Assembly (NCBI RefSeq): GCF_028993615.1
Contig: NZ_CP118632.1
Coordinates: 2,790,001 to 2,854,000, forward strand
Length of the DNA: 64,000 nucleotides
DNA from: Herbaspirillum sp. WKF16
GTDB lineage: Bacteria > Pseudomonadota > Gammaproteobacteria > Burkholderiales > Burkholderiaceae_D
Reading direction: 5' to 3'
Of the stretch, positions 63,144-64,000 are shown in pieces (positions within the stretch are counted from its first letter, which is position 1; each line of letters starts with the position of its first letter). The notes under the pieces are model-generated. The model made no database searches. It was given only the letters and a program-made list of their open reading frames with translations, and had not been told where the DNA came from. Position numbers and translations under genes: made by a program.

Positions 63144-63207
63144 GGCAAGCTCCTCTGTGCGGAACAGCGGCTGCCGGCAGCCGCGGCGCGGCGTGCCGGG
63201 TTTTCCA

Positions 63208-63354
63208 TTACATGCGGATAGGCTTGTCCGAGGGACGCGGGTTGAGCGGCGGATCCTCGACCGGAATGGGATCGTCGTCGGGCAACTCCGGCGGCGGCAG
63301 GTGAGGATCGTGCGTCGGCGGCGTCTCCTGGGGCGTGTGGAATGCTGGCTTCAA
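63208..63354 (-). CDS. tiny Pro-rich acidic protein with TTG start
   Basis: 48 residues from a TTG at 63354 that follows AGGAGG by seven bases. MKPAFHTPQETPPTHDPHLP continues with Pro/Asp/Glu repeats and ends PSDKPIRM. No helix or domain is expected. It resembles the 32-residue product of the neighbouring gene. Confidence 0.5.
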   Translation of the reverse strand: MKPAFHTPQETPPTHDPHLPPPELPDDDPIPVEDPPLNPRPSDKPIRM

Positions 63355-63385
63355 TGTGGGCCTCCTGCGTTGGCGGCTCGATGAC

Positions 63386-63484
63386 CTAAGCGCCGCTCGG
63401 ATGTTGATGGGGAATCGGGTCTTGCGGCGGCGTGGGATCCAGCGGCGGCACTTCGACCGGCGGCACGTCCTGTGGCTTGTGCAT
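63386..63484 (-). CDS. tiny Pro-rich protein
   Basis: 32 residues: MHKPQDVPPVEVPPLDPTPP..., with ATG at 63484 and AGGAG upstream. A third of residues are Pro. Composition and wording (PPLDP, QDPIP) resemble the 48-residue neighbour (PPLNP, DDPIP), so they are likely paralogues. Too short for a family call. Confidence 0.45.
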   Translation of the reverse strand: MHKPQDVPPVEVPPLDPTPPQDPIPHQHPSGA

Positions 63485-63525
63485 GTGCGTCTCCTGAAAA
63501 AGGGCGGCCGCTGGCGCCGCCAGGA

Positions 63526-63822
63526 TCAAGCGCCCTTGCGCCGCGGTCCGTCGACATCGTCGGCCGGCGGTTCGGGCCCAAGACCATCGTCGGCGCTGGC
63601 GCCCGGATCTTCCGAACCATCCGGTTCGACGACGCGGAATTCCTCGGTTTCCAGCACCGGCTTTTGCGGCGTACGGGGCAGATGCGACAACGGTATGCGC
63701 TCGGGGCGCGGGCCCTTCGCGACATCGACGCGCTCGTCGCGGCCCGGCAGCGGAATCCCGGGACGGCGCAGCAAAGCGGCTGCCGGTTGCGATGGTGCTG
63801 ATCCTTGCGCTTGATTATCCAT
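63526..63822 (-). CDS. small disordered acidic protein
   Basis: 98 residues: MDNQAQGSAPSQPAAALLRR..., later ETEEFRVVEPDGSEDPGASA, rich in Pro, Asp, Glu and Gly. GGAGGG seven bases before the ATG supports translation. No family recognised. First of four small genes in the same direction. Confidence 0.55.
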   Translation of the reverse strand: MDNQAQGSAPSQPAAALLRRPGIPLPGRDERVDVAKGPRPERIPLSHLPRTPQKPVLETEEFRVVEPDGSEDPGASADDGLGPEPPADDVDGPRRKGA

Positions 63823-64000
63823 GTCGGCCCTCCATGCCTCGATGTGTTCCAGCGAAGCGGCGCTGCGGCAAGTAGCCCGCCTGCGCCGGCGGATGTTTCG
63901 CTTCGTCCGGCCCTCCGCCCTCTCTGGCGATCCTGGACGGATGAGTCGGGATGAAAAGGAAACAACTTCATCTTACGAACGCGGCCCGGGCGCATCAGCC

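Overview
The window is high-GC DNA with compact operons, GTG/TTG starts and overlapping stop-start codons. Gene content (mltG-tmk-holB, DUF4936, a phosphonate locus with its own LysR regulator, an amide/urea ABC operon, and a long mixed cobalamin operon) suggests a betaproteobacterium of the Oxalobacteraceae, most likely Herbaspirillum or a close relative. The genus is inferred from gene content, not from a marker gene. No rRNA, tRNA, CRISPR array, insertion sequence or prophage was recognised.

Layout. 1-5.5 kb: a RegB/RegA-type redox two-component system (RegA cut by the window edge), a small membrane protein and a PepSY membrane protein, divergent from a TonB-dependent siderophore receptor with a Fur-like box in its promoter. 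5.5-5.9 kb: a decayed GNAT acetyltransferase pseudogene. 5.9-8.6 kb: holB, tmk, mltG. 8.7-11.1 kb: ygfZ, DUF4936, an NRDE protein and a possible small RNA or terminator. 11.3-15.8 kb: dctA, a chemoreceptor, and a GNAT/thioesterase/Dabb operon. 15.9-21.4 kb: LysR regulator divergent from phnD-phnC-phnE, an iron alcohol dehydrogenase and phnX. 21.4-26.1 kb: REP-like repeats, a TauE/SafE exporter, a PhaC-like DUF3141 protein with a basic tail, an HDOD protein and a small membrane protein.

26.1-34.0 kb (minus strand): urtABCDE-type ABC transporter, aliphatic amidase, formamidase and an FmdB zinc ribbon, an uptake-and-hydrolysis operon for short amides or urea. Divergent from it (34.5-38.9 kb) are an unusual NCS1-like permease fused to a Cys-rich module and a hybrid histidine kinase, and a LuxR-type response regulator. 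The spacer holds two near-identical TACGT/ACGTA palindromes, which I infer to be the regulator's operators.

39.4-62.8 kb (minus strand): one very long cobalamin operon reading cbtB-cbtA-ferredoxin-cobN-chlID-cbiE-cbiX/cobH-cbiD-cobI-cobM-cbiG-cobJ/cobK-cobW-cobO-cobB-bluB-cobU-cbiB-cobC-cobQ. It is preceded by a sigma70-like promoter and a clear cobalamin riboswitch. It mixes markers of the anaerobic early-cobalt route (CbiX, CbiD, CbiG) with the late-cobalt CobN chelatase and ChlI/ChlD subunits, and carries three gene fusions and several His-rich metal-binding tracts. cbiT, cobA, cobS and cobT are not in the window. 62.9-63.8 kb: four tiny disordered, mostly Pro-rich proteins in tandem, each with a good ribosome binding site.
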